A stretch of DNA of 64,000 nt, taken from the NCBI GenBank assembly GCA_027692465.1, contig JAQEYU010000004.1:267865-331864 (forward strand). Reading direction: 5' to 3'. Position numbers and translations under genes: made by a program. The notes below the pieces were generated by a model. It was given only the letters and a program-made list of their open reading frames with translations, was not told the DNA's origin and did not search any database. Of the stretch, positions 26,260 to 34,600 are shown piece by piece. Source of the DNA: Enterococcaceae bacterium OF42-14pH9A. Lineage in GTDB: Bacteria > Bacillota > Bacilli > Lactobacillales > Enterococcaceae. Position 1 is the stretch's first letter, and every line of letters begins with the position of its first letter.

Positions 26260-27639
26260 GTGAAGAAACGTGGATTATCAGCACTGTTGGTATGTTCATT
26301 GTTATTAACTGCAGTTGCCGCACCGTCAGTAGCCGCAGCAGACGAGTTCGATAACCAAATCAAACAACAAGATCAGAAAATCAGCAGCTTGAAAGGTCAG
26401 CAAGCTGACGCCCAAGCGCAAATCGATAGCCTGCAAAGCGAAGTTTCTGCCATCACTGAAAAAGCTGCCAAGCTGGTGAAAGAGCAAGAAACCCTCGTCA
26501 AAGAACAGGACAAATTGCAAAAAGAAATCGCCGACCTGGAAAAACGCATTGCCAAGCGGGAAGAAAAGATTCAGAATCAAGCCCGTGACGTACAGGTCAA
26601 CGGCAGCAACACTTCCTTTTTGTCTGCTGTCTTGAATGCTGAATCAGTTTCCGATGCCATCGGGAAAGTGACAGCTATGACCACAATCGTCAATGCCAAC
26701 AACGAATTGGTCAACCAGCAAAAAGCGGATAAACAAGCGGTAGAAGACAAAACTGCCGAAAATGCCGAAAAACAAAAACAACTGAATAAAAATCAGGCTG
26801 ACTTGGAAAAACAAAAGGCGACCGTCACTGAAAAACAAGCGGATCTGAACCTGATGAAAGCGGACTTGGCTTTGGAACAAAACCAAGCGGAAAACAAGAA
26901 AGCCGGTTTGGTACAAGCCAAAGAAGCGGCGGAAGCAGAAAAAGCCCGCATCGCTGAAGAAAAACGCTTGGCCCAAGTGGCTCGCGAACAAGCCGCTGCC
27001 CAAACTGCCCAACAAGAACGGGAACAACAGCAGGCAGTTGAATCCGGCAACCCTTCTTCAAACAGTCAAACTGCACCGTCTGAAGAAAATACAAATGCTG
27101 AAGCTCCGGCTCAATCCGGAAATGATAACGGCGGCAATGGCGGAAACACCGGTTCAAATGGTGGTAACGGTGGCAATGGCGGCAGCACGCCAGCACCGAC
27201 GCCAACACCAACACCTGAACCGACTCCGGAACCTACACCAACGCCGACCCCTGAACCGACACCGACACCTGAGCAGCCAAGCAACACAGGCGGTGATCTG
27301 ATTGCAACGGCTAAGAAATACTTGGGCGTACAATACGTATGGGGCGGTTCTGATCCAAGCGGTTTCGACTGTTCCGGTTTCACTTCTTATGTGTATCGTG
27401 AAGCTTACGGCCGCGAAATCGGTCGGACGACCACTACGCAAGAAGGCAACGGCCCAATCATCAGCACGTCGCAAGCAAAAGCCGGCGATCTGTTGTTCCG
27501 TGGCACACCGGGCTCTTCTTACCACGTAGCCATCGCTTTGGGCGGCGGGATGTTCATCCACGCGCCAAGTCCCGGCGGTGTTGTCCGGATTCAAGCAGAA
27601 TCTGTTTGGTATTCCTTCGACTTCGCAGTATCTATGTAA
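26260..27639 (+). CDS. SagA-like secreted NlpC/P60 peptidoglycan endopeptidase
   Basis: A 459-residue secreted protein starting at GTG behind GGAGGAG. Signal peptide about 1-26 (cut near VAAADEF). A long charged coiled coil spans about 30-250. A low-complexity linker follows (Gly/Asn-rich, then Pro-Thr-Glu repeats, about 255-340). The C-terminal NlpC/P60 domain has catalytic Cys371 (FDCSGF), His422 (YHVAIAL) and His434 (HAPS). It is closely similar in layout to SagA of E. faecium, a DL-endopeptidase that releases muropeptides sensed by host NOD2. The location after mreCD also matches E. faecium. The linker repeats could vary in length between strains. Confidence 0.92.
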   Translation: MKKRGLSALLVCSLLLTAVAAPSVAAADEFDNQIKQQDQKISSLKGQQADAQAQIDSLQSEVSAITEKAAKLVKEQETLVKEQDKLQKEIADLEKRIAKREEKIQNQARDVQVNGSNTSFLSAVLNAESVSDAIGKVTAMTTIVNANNELVNQQKADKQAVEDKTAENAEKQKQLNKNQADLEKQKATVTEKQADLNLMKADLALEQNQAENKKAGLVQAKEAAEAEKARIAEEKRLAQVAREQAAAQTAQQEREQQQAVESGNPSSNSQTAPSEENTNAEAPAQSGNDNGGNGGNTGSNGGNGGNGGSTPAPTPTPTPEPTPEPTPTPTPEPTPTPEQPSNTGGDLIATAKKYLGVQYVWGGSDPSGFDCSGFTSYVYREAYGREIGRTTTTQEGNGPIISTSQAKAGDLLFRGTPGSSYHVAIALGGGMFIHAPSPGGVVRIQAESVWYSFDFAVSM

Positions 27640-27668
27640 ACAAAACAGCAACAGGCTGAAATTGAACA

Positions 27669-27709
27669 AAAAGACCCGAAATCTTGAAAAAGGTTTCGGG
27701 TCTTTTTTT
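27669..27709 (+). terminator. Terminator after the sagA-like gene
   Basis: Arms AAAAAGACCCGAAA and TTTCGGGTCTTTTT with a short loop and T tail. Confidence 0.88.
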
Positions 27710-27929
27710 AAAGTGAGTGATGTTTAGCAATGATGGTTACGAGAAGCGGGCGGAATCGCTTATTTGCGAATCACCGACTAATATTTCATAGTCAGCAAAC
27801 TTTATCATCGTCAAAAAAACAGTTTAATGGAAAAGTCAGAATTATTCTGTTCAATTCAAATCATCTACGATAGAGTTATATTAAGCAAAAAAACTATCTG
27901 ATTGGAATAGGGGCTGCCTGAAAATCCCA

Positions 27930-28050
27930 GTGGCAGATATTTTGGTCCTTTTCACCGCAATCGGCTCGTAAATGCGCAGCTCTGCACCACATAAGCTGCG
28001 CTTTACTCCTTGATTTCGGCAGGTCCGCAAAAATCTGGATTCCCCCAGAG
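27930..28050 (+). repeat. Dispersed repeat, copy 1, inside imperfect terminal inverted repeats
   Basis: Noncoding block related to 48636-48760: shared pieces include TTTGGT, CCGcAATC, GCTGCG, GCTTTA, TGATTTCGGCA and CAAAAATCTG in the same order. It is bounded by AGGGGCTGCCTGAAAA (27909-27924) and TTTTCAGACACGCCCT (28051-28066), an imperfect inverted pair as in a MITE. The remaining part of the 463-base gap holds AT-rich sequence without a gene. Confidence 0.5.
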
Positions 28051-28103
28051 TTTTCAGACACGCCCTAATATTTAAAACGATTCATATAGTTAGCATAAAC
28101 ATT

Positions 28104-28832
28104 TTACTTTTTAAGATGCTCCAATACTTTTCTTCGATAGCGATACGCAATGTCGCATTGTTCTCCACTCAACATAGTCAAAATTCTATTTTTTTCGTCT
28201 ATCTTCACAACATTAATAGGATTGACCAAGATTCCTTGATGTATTTGAAGTAATTCGGGGTAATCCGTCAGAATATCTTTCAATGTCCCCCTAAATTCTT
28301 CTGTTCCCTGATGAGTATGCAATTCAATAATATTCTTTTTTCCACTAGTGCAAAGAATCATTACATCTTGAAATGGATAGCGATAGTACATTCCCTTGCT
28401 CTCAATTATTAAATAACGTCGCTTTGATTCATCTATTGTAGCTACTTGATTGATGCACCTGGAAAAAGCTGCCATAAGATTGTCCTCTTGATCTTTTAAG
28501 ATATAATCCAAGGCCTTTAATTGTAATCGAAAGGTAATGGGCATCTGTTCTCCATCGGTTGTTAAAAAGACTAGCTCTCCTTGAGAATCAAACTGCCTAA
28601 TCTTTTTTGCAAGTTCAATTCCATCCATATCAGATGATAAATGAATATCTAATATGTATAAGTGTTTTTCCTCAAGTGCACAGTTTTGGCTGCATTTCTC
28701 CAACAAAGAATATGGATTTGAAAATGAATAGACTTCACCTTTCCACTTATTATCCTGAAAAATCTTCATAATTAGTTCTACATAGTACTCTCTTTGATGA
28801 TGATTATCTTCACACACAAACACTTTGATCAT
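28104..28832 (-). CDS. LytTR-family response regulator
   Basis: A 242-residue regulator of the AgrA/ComE/BlpR class. The receiver domain (about 1-125) starts IKVFVCEDNHHQREYY with the phospho-acceptor Asp in LYILDIHLS, and the LytTR DNA-binding domain occupies about 140-242 (RYLIIESKGMYYRYPFQDVM at its start). LytTR proteins bind two 9-12 base direct repeats 21 bases apart; such a pair lies in the divergent promoter at 30152-30184. It overlaps the kinase gene by 4 bases. Confidence 0.9.
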   Translation of the reverse strand: MIKVFVCEDNHHQREYYVELIMKIFQDNKWKGEVYSFSNPYSLLEKCSQNCALEEKHLYILDIHLSSDMDGIELAKKIRQFDSQGELVFLTTDGEQMPITFRLQLKALDYILKDQEDNLMAAFSRCINQVATIDESKRRYLIIESKGMYYRYPFQDVMILCTSGKKNIIELHTHQGTEEFRGTLKDILTDYPELLQIHQGILVNPINVVKIDEKNRILTMLSGEQCDIAYRYRRKVLEHLKK

Positions 28833-30103
28833 TTTGTCTCAGACCCTTCAATAATAATAACTTGAATAAATTGCCCTGATAAAATTTGTGTTCTCAATAG
28901 AAATGGAAATTCCGATAAGCAATTTTCCAGACTAGCTAATCCTAAACCGCGGTTCGCTCCTTTAGTTGAATAGCCAACACTTTGAAGTTCATAAAGTGGC
29001 GGCAAATTTTTTCGGCAGGAGTTTTCGACAACCAACTGAGTATCAATGCCATTTTGCTTAACTCCGATGTTTAACTCTCCCCCACCCAAAAAAGCTAGTT
29101 CTTCAAGTGCGTTATCCAGAATAATTCCCAGACCTCGAATCAGATTAGATAAGTAGGATTCCGAAAATACTATATTCTCGTCAATTTCTATTGCTAAATG
29201 AACAGATTTTGAATCTATTGTTCCCAGTTTTGCATATAGTAAACTTTTTAATGGAACACTTGTTAATTTTTCTAAGGCAGAGAGATTGTTTGCGAGTGTT
29301 GAGAGTTGTCTGCTTGGCTTTTTGATATATTCTTCAAAGTATTTTGAAATTTCATCAATTTGGCCTTTTTGAATCACCAACTCCATTCCAAGACAAAGAT
29401 TTTGAAAATCATGCTTGAAATTTCGGATTTGTTGGGCGTTTTTTGCTAGTTCCTGATAATAACGTTGCCGGTTTTTCAGTTCTGCTTTTTCGTGAGCTAC
29501 TTTTGTTCGATCTGAAATTGTTCGTTGTGCAAAAAATAAAACTACCAACAGAAACAGAAAGACCGCACATAACGCTGCAATTATTGTGCCTCTCAGAAGA
29601 TTTCCCGATTCAGCTGCATTGATTCCCGGTAAATCATTAAGCCAAATACTATATAAAAAACCAAATAATGCTGACATAGCAATCATAATCTTCACTATTT
29701 CTGTATGCACGTACTTTTCATAAAGCCATACCTCTAGTTTCGATAAAAAAAACTGAAAGAACGCATAAAAACCAGCTTGAAATAGAACTATCATCCACCA
29801 TTCCGCTTTCATTGAAAGAATGGAGATTATTGGAGCTATAGCAACTTGTAATACCAAATTATTTAAGAAGAAAATAGAAGAGTAGATAAAGGCCGGGATG
29901 AGATCACGATCTGAAAATAATAGGAAAATAAAGATGAGTAAAAATGTAGCGAGTGTTCCAACCACTGTAAAAGTATAGTTTTGAAAAATAAAGATGCCAA
30001 TAACAATGGATAACAACAAAAATGAATGCTTCTTCTTCCTACTATTGATCAGAAATGGAAGAACCGGAATTGTGGAGCAAAATGCTAAGAAGAGATGGTT
30101 CAT
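28829..30103 (-). CDS. AgrC/ComD-type GHKL sensor histidine kinase
   Basis: A 424-residue kinase. The N-terminal half is a bundle of about six membrane segments (about 1-200) able to sense a peptide. After a coiled coil comes the H-box region IRNFKHDFQNL with the phospho-His. The HATPase part has the N-box IILDNALEEL and G-box GANRGLGLASL typical of the GHKL group. It forms a two-gene system with the LytTR regulator, transcribed away from the small secreted proteins. No agrB- or agrD-like gene is nearby, so the signal is unknown. Confidence 0.9.
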   Translation of the reverse strand: MNHLFLAFCSTIPVLPFLINSRKKKHSFLLLSIVIGIFIFQNYTFTVVGTLATFLLIFIFLLFSDRDLIPAFIYSSIFFLNNLVLQVAIAPIISILSMKAEWWMIVLFQAGFYAFFQFFLSKLEVWLYEKYVHTEIVKIMIAMSALFGFLYSIWLNDLPGINAAESGNLLRGTIIAALCAVFLFLLVVLFFAQRTISDRTKVAHEKAELKNRQRYYQELAKNAQQIRNFKHDFQNLCLGMELVIQKGQIDEISKYFEEYIKKPSRQLSTLANNLSALEKLTSVPLKSLLYAKLGTIDSKSVHLAIEIDENIVFSESYLSNLIRGLGIILDNALEELAFLGGGELNIGVKQNGIDTQLVVENSCRKNLPPLYELQSVGYSTKGANRGLGLASLENCLSEFPFLLRTQILSGQFIQVIIIEGSETK

Positions 30104-30151
30104 AATTTCACCTGCTTTTTTAATATATCAAAATATTACTATGATCCGTGT

Positions 30152-30184
30152 GGACGAATGTCCTCCAAAACTAGACGAATAGCC
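30152..30184 (+). promoter_or_regulatory. LytTR-type operator (two direct repeats)
   Basis: GGACGAATGTCC (30152-30163) and AGACGAATAGCC (30173-30184) repeat with exactly 21 bases offset, the spacing of AgrA/BlpR-type sites. A weak-35 promoter with extended -10 TGCTACACT (to 30221) starts 9 bases further on, before the first small gene. Confidence 0.65.
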
Positions 30185-30245
30185 CAGTCCGGTACTTAAT
30201 ATATTGCTGGTTTGCTACACTGTAAACAAAGAGAGGAGAGAGAAA

Positions 30246-30467
30246 ATGAAAACTGTGTTATTTACTTTAGCCTGTTCCTTAATGATGGGGCCGGGTACAC
30301 TTGCAAACAATGGTGAGAAGATGACACCTACAAATCAAGCTATTGAGGCGAGGGCATTATATGCTTACAGATTCCCTTCAATTCCTCCAAAAAAATTTGC
30401 TGGTAAGACTTTACTTTACTATGAATACATCAGCTCAGGAAAATACTACATTGGCTGGTACAGTTAA
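30246..30467 (+). CDS. Small secreted protein (73 residues), candidate bacteriocin-like or signal peptide product
   Basis: Starts MKTVLFTLACSLMMG behind GAGGAGAGAG; an upstream in-frame start at 30204 is less likely. The first 20-23 residues look like a signal peptide ending near LAN. The mature part is about 50 residues, cationic and rich in Tyr, ending YYIGWYS. No cysteines remain in the mature part and no double-glycine leader is present. It is the first gene after the LytTR operator, so probably switched on by the two-component system. I recognise no family. Confidence 0.6.
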   Translation: MKTVLFTLACSLMMGPGTLANNGEKMTPTNQAIEARALYAYRFPSIPPKKFAGKTLLYYEYISSGKYYIGWYS

Positions 30468-30578
30468 TTGGTACTACCCTTAAAGTTTCCAACTAAATGG
30501 TAACAAATTCTTTTTGACAAAATGTATAAACAATCTTGGGCACGATTTTCCACGCCAACGAGATAGGGGGCGCATACC

Positions 30579-30877
30579 ATGAAAATCCTAAATCTACTGT
30601 TTTGACTATTCTTACCGTCTCTACCCTAATATTGTCTTTAAGCATAGTATACAATCAAGCTACTTCAAAGAAAAATTTTACTCTTGATGAACCGGATCAA
30701 TCTTCCCCAAATAGGTCCTCTAGTAATTCATTTTTTCAAGAGGAAATACTAATGAATACTATTAAGGATGGAAAACGCGTAGGTACTGGTAAAGCAAAGA
30801 TCACCAGACGAAAAATAGATCCCAGACTTTCTAAAAATGAGAACTCTAACGATTCAAAATTCATTATCAATAACTAA
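30579..30877 (+). CDS. Small membrane-anchored or secreted protein with an apparent frameshift near its start
   Basis: An ATG at 30579 follows AGGGGG by about 8 bases but its frame stops after 8 codons. Moving back one base around CCTAAAT (30588-30594) gives MKIL-KSTVLTILTVSTLILSL, a textbook signal or anchor segment, and an open frame to 30877 (total about 99 residues). The exported part is Ser/Asn-rich, then basic (GKRVGTGKAKITRRK). Without a shift the only in-frame start is a TTG at 30536. It is either a broken gene, a sequence error or a slippage case. It lies between two other small secreted genes. Confidence 0.45.
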
Positions 30878-30933
30878 AAATATATCGCATTGATATTTAC
30901 ACTATATAAAAATAAATATTAAGGAGATTTCAA

Positions 30934-31236
30934 ATGAAAAAAATTATTTCTTCTTCACTATTAGCTTTAAGCTTACTATCCATAGGTAGTGTGAGCTACG
31001 CTGCGACTACAACTGACGATCTGACACCAACACCGAGAATTAAAATTGCCACTGTTGAAGATTACTATACTGTAACTCAATATAGTAATGGAAGCTACGG
31101 AGCAAAACGAGATATAACAACTCGTCAATTACGATATAATACCAGCTTTGTTCGGACAGGATACAACAATATTAGTCGTGCGCCATCCGGGTCGTCTATC
31201 ATCTGGCGACGCCAAAATACTTACAACGTTTGGTAA
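30934..31236 (+). CDS. Small secreted protein (100 residues), unknown family
   Basis: Strong AAGGAG and ATG. The signal peptide is about 1-23 (ends SYAA). The mature 77 residues are rich in Thr, Tyr, Ser and Arg, lack cysteine and end RRQNTYNVW. The aromatic, Trp-final tail recalls lactococcin-972-type bacteriocins, but I cannot match the rest, so this is a loose analogy. It is followed by a terminator and then the ABC transporter genes, which may provide export-linked immunity. Confidence 0.65.
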   Translation: MKKIISSSLLALSLLSIGSVSYAATTTDDLTPTPRIKIATVEDYYTVTQYSNGSYGAKRDITTRQLRYNTSFVRTGYNNISRAPSGSSIIWRRQNTYNVW

Positions 31237-31240
31237 GACG

Positions 31241-31277
31241 AAAAAATGGCTTCGATTCATTTTCGAAGTCATTTTTT
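31241..31277 (+). terminator. Terminator after the third small gene
   Basis: Arms AAAAAATGGCTTCGA and TTCGAAGTCATTTTTT form a stem with its own T tail. It may let some transcripts read into the ABC genes. Confidence 0.75.
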
Positions 31278-31310
31278 GGCTTTATCACTTGAAATACAGG
31301 AGGAAGATCA

Positions 31311-32015
31311 ATGCTGGTTGTCCATAATCTTACAGTGAACTATAAGAAGCAAAACATTCTAAGTCAATTGGATTTTTCGATTGAAGGGGGCGAAGTTGTA
31401 GGGCTGGTCGCACCCAATGGAACAGGCAAGACGACCTTCCTCAAAAGTCTAGTCGGCCTTCTTCCACGACTATCCGGGAAGCTTATGATTGATGAAACAA
31501 TCGAACTGACAAATCAACGAGAGCAGTATTTAAAACAAATCTTTTTCCTGGAGAGTGCCCAAAATCTTTATCCTGATTTAACGGTAATGCAACATTTAGA
31601 AATGACCAAAGAGCTTTGGCACTCTGCTGTTGAATTGTCAGAGACCTTGCGTCTATTCCGGATTGCCTCCTTTCAAGAAAAGCGAGTTCGCAACCTTTCG
31701 TTGGGAATGAAACAACAGTTGCTGCTTTCCTTATACTATATTAGCAATGCCCAATTACTGTTCTTTGACGAGCCTTTGAATGGTCTTGATCCGACAAACA
31801 CTCAACTATTTAATTCCTTTATTAAAAAGCTCACTGCTCAGAATAAGGCAATCGTAATGTCCTCGCATAATCTGGAAAGCGTAGCTGCTCTTTGTACACG
31901 AGTTGTCTTTTTACATGAAGGAAAACTCTTAGAACTAACTGATTCATCTGAAAGCCTGCAAGAAAAATACAATGAATTATTTGGTGTGCCAGGAGGATTT
32001 GATTATGAAATTTGA
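31311..32015 (+). CDS. ABC transporter ATPase of the accessory peptide module
   Basis: A 234-residue ATPase: Walker A APNGTGKTT near 37, signature NLSLGMKQQ, Walker B LLFFDEPLNGLDP, switch His in SSHNLES. It belongs to the ABC-2 group used for antibiotic or bacteriocin self-protection and peptide export. There is no peptidase domain. CAGGAGGAAG ribosome site. The end overlaps the start of the first permease gene by 11 bases. Confidence 0.88.
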   Translation: MLVVHNLTVNYKKQNILSQLDFSIEGGEVVGLVAPNGTGKTTFLKSLVGLLPRLSGKLMIDETIELTNQREQYLKQIFFLESAQNLYPDLTVMQHLEMTKELWHSAVELSETLRLFRIASFQEKRVRNLSLGMKQQLLLSLYYISNAQLLFFDEPLNGLDPTNTQLFNSFIKKLTAQNKAIVMSSHNLESVAALCTRVVFLHEGKLLELTDSSESLQEKYNELFGVPGGFDYEI

Positions 32016-33129
32016 GAGCTGGAAATTGAATAAATGGGTTGTCCTTGTTCTCACATTAGTCTTCATTCTTATCGGTATATCACCCCTCATCCAAGAACAG
32101 AAGGACCAAGCTGAGCTGACTAGCAAAAAAATCAATTACATTAAAGAAAATCGGGAACTTCTGCAAGCTGCCATTGACTCCATGAAAGAACAAGGTGCTC
32201 CCGAAGACTTAATCAATACTTCCGAAGATGAACTACAAGCCTACCAACAAATCCTGACAGGGGCGCAAATACACGATGAAAAAAAGCAGCTGGCAGGAGA
32301 GGTTGCGGTGGCTAAAATTCAACTGCAAAAAGCCGAAAAAGGAAATCTGATTGGTGCAACTATTCCTGAACTGAAACGAAACTATGAGGAACTGCGCTTT
32401 TTCCAATCCTCGGATATAAAATGGATTGATCCGTTTTATAGAGCGGATTTGCCTGCAAGTAATTTTTTATTGGAAGCCTTCTTGAAAATCCCCTATCCGT
32501 TACTTCTTAGTCTGGGGGCGCTGTTGATTGCCTTATTTTGCAGCTGTGAGCACCGTAAAAAGACCAATGACTTTTTATGGAGTACACCACAAAGCATGTT
32601 GAAAATTATGAGCAATAAGATTAGTCTTCTTTTAGTTGTTTTAGCAAGCTGGTTGATAGTGGGGACAACTGGTATTTTTGTAATAGCTGCTATAAAAAGT
32701 GGAGCGGGCAATCTGAATTATCCCATTTTTTACCTCGATCAAAGGGAGATTGTCCAACAAACCACCATCATTCAATATGTAATGCTTGTATTAGTCGGCA
32801 CCTTACTCTTCTTTGGTTTACTAATTTTGCTTGGTTATTTTCTGCAATACTTTTTCAAGCAATTTATTCCCATTTTTTTATGTCTGGAAATTTTGATTTT
32901 ACCTTTAGCCCTGGGCAACTTGCCTGGCTTTCTCCCGGAAACTATAGCAAAATTTCTTCCGACAAGTTATTGGGATTTTCCCCGGTTATTGGTTGGCGCT
33001 ACTTCTTTTTCTTCTGCCGGAATCACTTTTGAAAAAGGTTTGTTGCTACTTACTGTGTTAATCATTATTCTCTTGATAAGTAACCTCGTTTTAGCGAAAA
33101 AACTAGCCAAAGGTAGGATGGCATCATGA
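32005..33129 (+). CDS. ABC-2 permease with large extracellular insert (first of two)
   Basis: About 374 residues. One membrane segment (about 10-27) is followed by roughly 120 extracellular, helix-rich charged residues, then five or so membrane segments (from about 160). The ATG at 32005 follows CAGGAGG; the longer open frame from 31972 runs inside the ATPase gene. The shape matches YtrC/NatB-like ABC-2 permeases from lantibiotic or peptide-resistance operons. It overlaps the next gene by 4 bases. Confidence 0.82.
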   Translation: MKFESWKLNKWVVLVLTLVFILIGISPLIQEQKDQAELTSKKINYIKENRELLQAAIDSMKEQGAPEDLINTSEDELQAYQQILTGAQIHDEKKQLAGEVAVAKIQLQKAEKGNLIGATIPELKRNYEELRFFQSSDIKWIDPFYRADLPASNFLLEAFLKIPYPLLLSLGALLIALFCSCEHRKKTNDFLWSTPQSMLKIMSNKISLLLVVLASWLIVGTTGIFVIAAIKSGAGNLNYPIFYLDQREIVQQTTIIQYVMLVLVGTLLFFGLLILLGYFLQYFFKQFIPIFLCLEILILPLALGNLPGFLPETIAKFLPTSYWDFPRLLVGATSFSSAGITFEKGLLLLTVLIIILLISNLVLAKKLAKGRMAS

Positions 33130-34217
33130 AATGGGAATGGCAAAAATTTCAATCAAAGAAATTGAATTTCTTACCCATCTTGCTGTTCTTGCTGCTGCTT
33201 CTTATCCCTTGGCTTCTTCAGTTCAGCAGTTCCCAAGAAAGCCGCGATGCACAAAAAATCATCGATGCCCAAGCTACCAAAACAGATTTAGAATCAGAGA
33301 TTGACCGCTTAGCAAAACACAAGGGGAATCCAACAAGAATTGCTGCACTGACAAAAGAAATTGAAATCTATCAAGTGCTTCTTAGCGCTTTGAAAGAAGG
33401 GGACGACAAGAAAGCTTTACAGACTCAAAGCAACATCGCGCAAGAAAATTATCAAGAAATGATTGCTTCCGGGCAGACTGGTGAACAAGTCAATGAGCAA
33501 AAACTCCTTAGTGCTAAATTGAAATATTTTTCGGATCATCAGCTGGCGTTAATTGAGCCGTTGACTACCCAAAAACTGCCGTTAATTAACTACTTTGTCT
33601 TTTTTATTCAGCTAATCCCCTATACTGCTTTTTGGTTAATTGCCCTTCTTTTTCTTTGTAAATATTTTACCGACGAACAAACAGATACAGCTGGCGTATG
33701 GGTATGGCTCACCCCGCAAAGGCCGGTTGTTCTATTGTTTAAGAAGGCGTTGCTCTATTATGTCTCGCTATGCATAAGTTTGGCTTGTCCATTACTTGTT
33801 GTCTCAGTTATCGTCAGTATTTTCTCAGGGGTTGGGATGAGGGGGTATCCATTATTCTTTTTAGACGAAACAAGCGAAATAGTTATGAAGTCAGCTTTTT
33901 CCTATCTGGCTGAATATATTATCAGCACAATCCTCTTGTATCTGCTGCTTACTGTTTTTTGTGCAACCCTCTCGATTATCTTCGAAAAATTCACAATTAC
34001 CTTTGCAGTCAGTTTGTGTTTGATAATCCTGGGACAATTGCTCTTGAAAGATAAGATCAATATTTTTAACTTACCGGAAATTATCTCTACTTGCAGCAGG
34101 ATTGAATTTCTGAAGCTCATCCGAATGTTAGGATTATTCATTGTCTGCTCAACCGGGGTCTTCTTTGTTCTTATTAAAGAGCGGACGAAAGGCAAGTGTG
34201 TTATCCGAACTCATTGA
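33126..34217 (+). CDS. ABC-2 permease with large extracellular insert (second of two)
   Basis: A 363-residue protein built like the preceding one: membrane segment about 14-31, an extracellular coiled stretch (about 35-145, DAQATKTDLESEIDRLAKH), then about six membrane segments. Sequence identity to the first permease looks low, so a heterodimeric channel with the ATPase is likely rather than a recent duplication. It ends in a basic tail. Transported substrate unknown; the adjacent small secreted proteins are the obvious candidates. Confidence 0.82.
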   Translation: MKWEWQKFQSKKLNFLPILLFLLLLLIPWLLQFSSSQESRDAQKIIDAQATKTDLESEIDRLAKHKGNPTRIAALTKEIEIYQVLLSALKEGDDKKALQTQSNIAQENYQEMIASGQTGEQVNEQKLLSAKLKYFSDHQLALIEPLTTQKLPLINYFVFFIQLIPYTAFWLIALLFLCKYFTDEQTDTAGVWVWLTPQRPVVLLFKKALLYYVSLCISLACPLLVVSVIVSIFSGVGMRGYPLFFLDETSEIVMKSAFSYLAEYIISTILLYLLLTVFCATLSIIFEKFTITFAVSLCLIILGQLLLKDKINIFNLPEIISTCSRIEFLKLIRMLGLFIVCSTGVFFVLIKERTKGKCVIRTH

Positions 34218-34353
34218 AAATTTCTCTGAGGATTGCTGCGAAGGGCTTCATGAGTATTCTGCAAAGATGCGATTTTTTCGAAATCAGCTGAACATATTAA
34301 GGTATTTTCAGACACCTCCTATTTCTTTTGATGTAAATTTTTCCAAATCGTGC

Positions 34354-34495
34354 TACAGTATACGTGAAAAGAGGCCCTGCGCTAACAGAGCCCCTTTGAG
34401 ACAAGCCGTTTTAAGAACGGTGGCTAACGTACAATTAAATCATGAAAAAGAAATAACCGTCGCTCGCCAAAGCAAGACGGTTATTTCTTTTTGTC
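34354..34495 (+). ncRNA. Possible orphan antitoxin RNA of an Fst/Par-type I toxin-antitoxin system
   Basis: A small transcription unit: extended -10 like TGCTACAGTATAC (34351-34363), about 80 transcribed bases with stems CCGTTTTAAGAACGG and a GGCCCT/AGAGCC region, ending in a strong terminator (34447-34495; arms AGAAATAACCGTC and GACGGTTATTTCT). From memory this layout, with an AAATAACCGTC bidirectional terminator, is that of RNA II in fst loci. On the opposite strand a 21-codon remnant ending VEKDKKK and a stop next to the terminator looks like a toxin tail without a start. Alternative: an unrelated small RNA. Confidence 0.4.
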
Positions 34496-34540
34496 TTTTT
34501 CCACTTTATCGTCAATCCTTGATTCAATATCAAATTGAAA

Positions 34541-34583
34541 CGCCCCAGGCAGGCGTCAGCCGACTCTTGCCTGGGGCGTTTTT
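34541..34583. terminator. Terminator between the accessory module and pepF
   Basis: Arms CGCCCCAGGCA and TGCCTGGGGCG followed by five T on the plus strand. It lies directly downstream of pepF (minus strand) and may serve both sides. Confidence 0.7.
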
Positions 34584-34600
34584 CTATCTGCAACTACTGC

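Noticed and set aside
26825..27669. Long open frames on both strands across the sagA-like linker
   Set aside because: They arise from the Pro-Thr-Glu and Gln/Lys-rich repeat codons and have no ribosome sites or family features.
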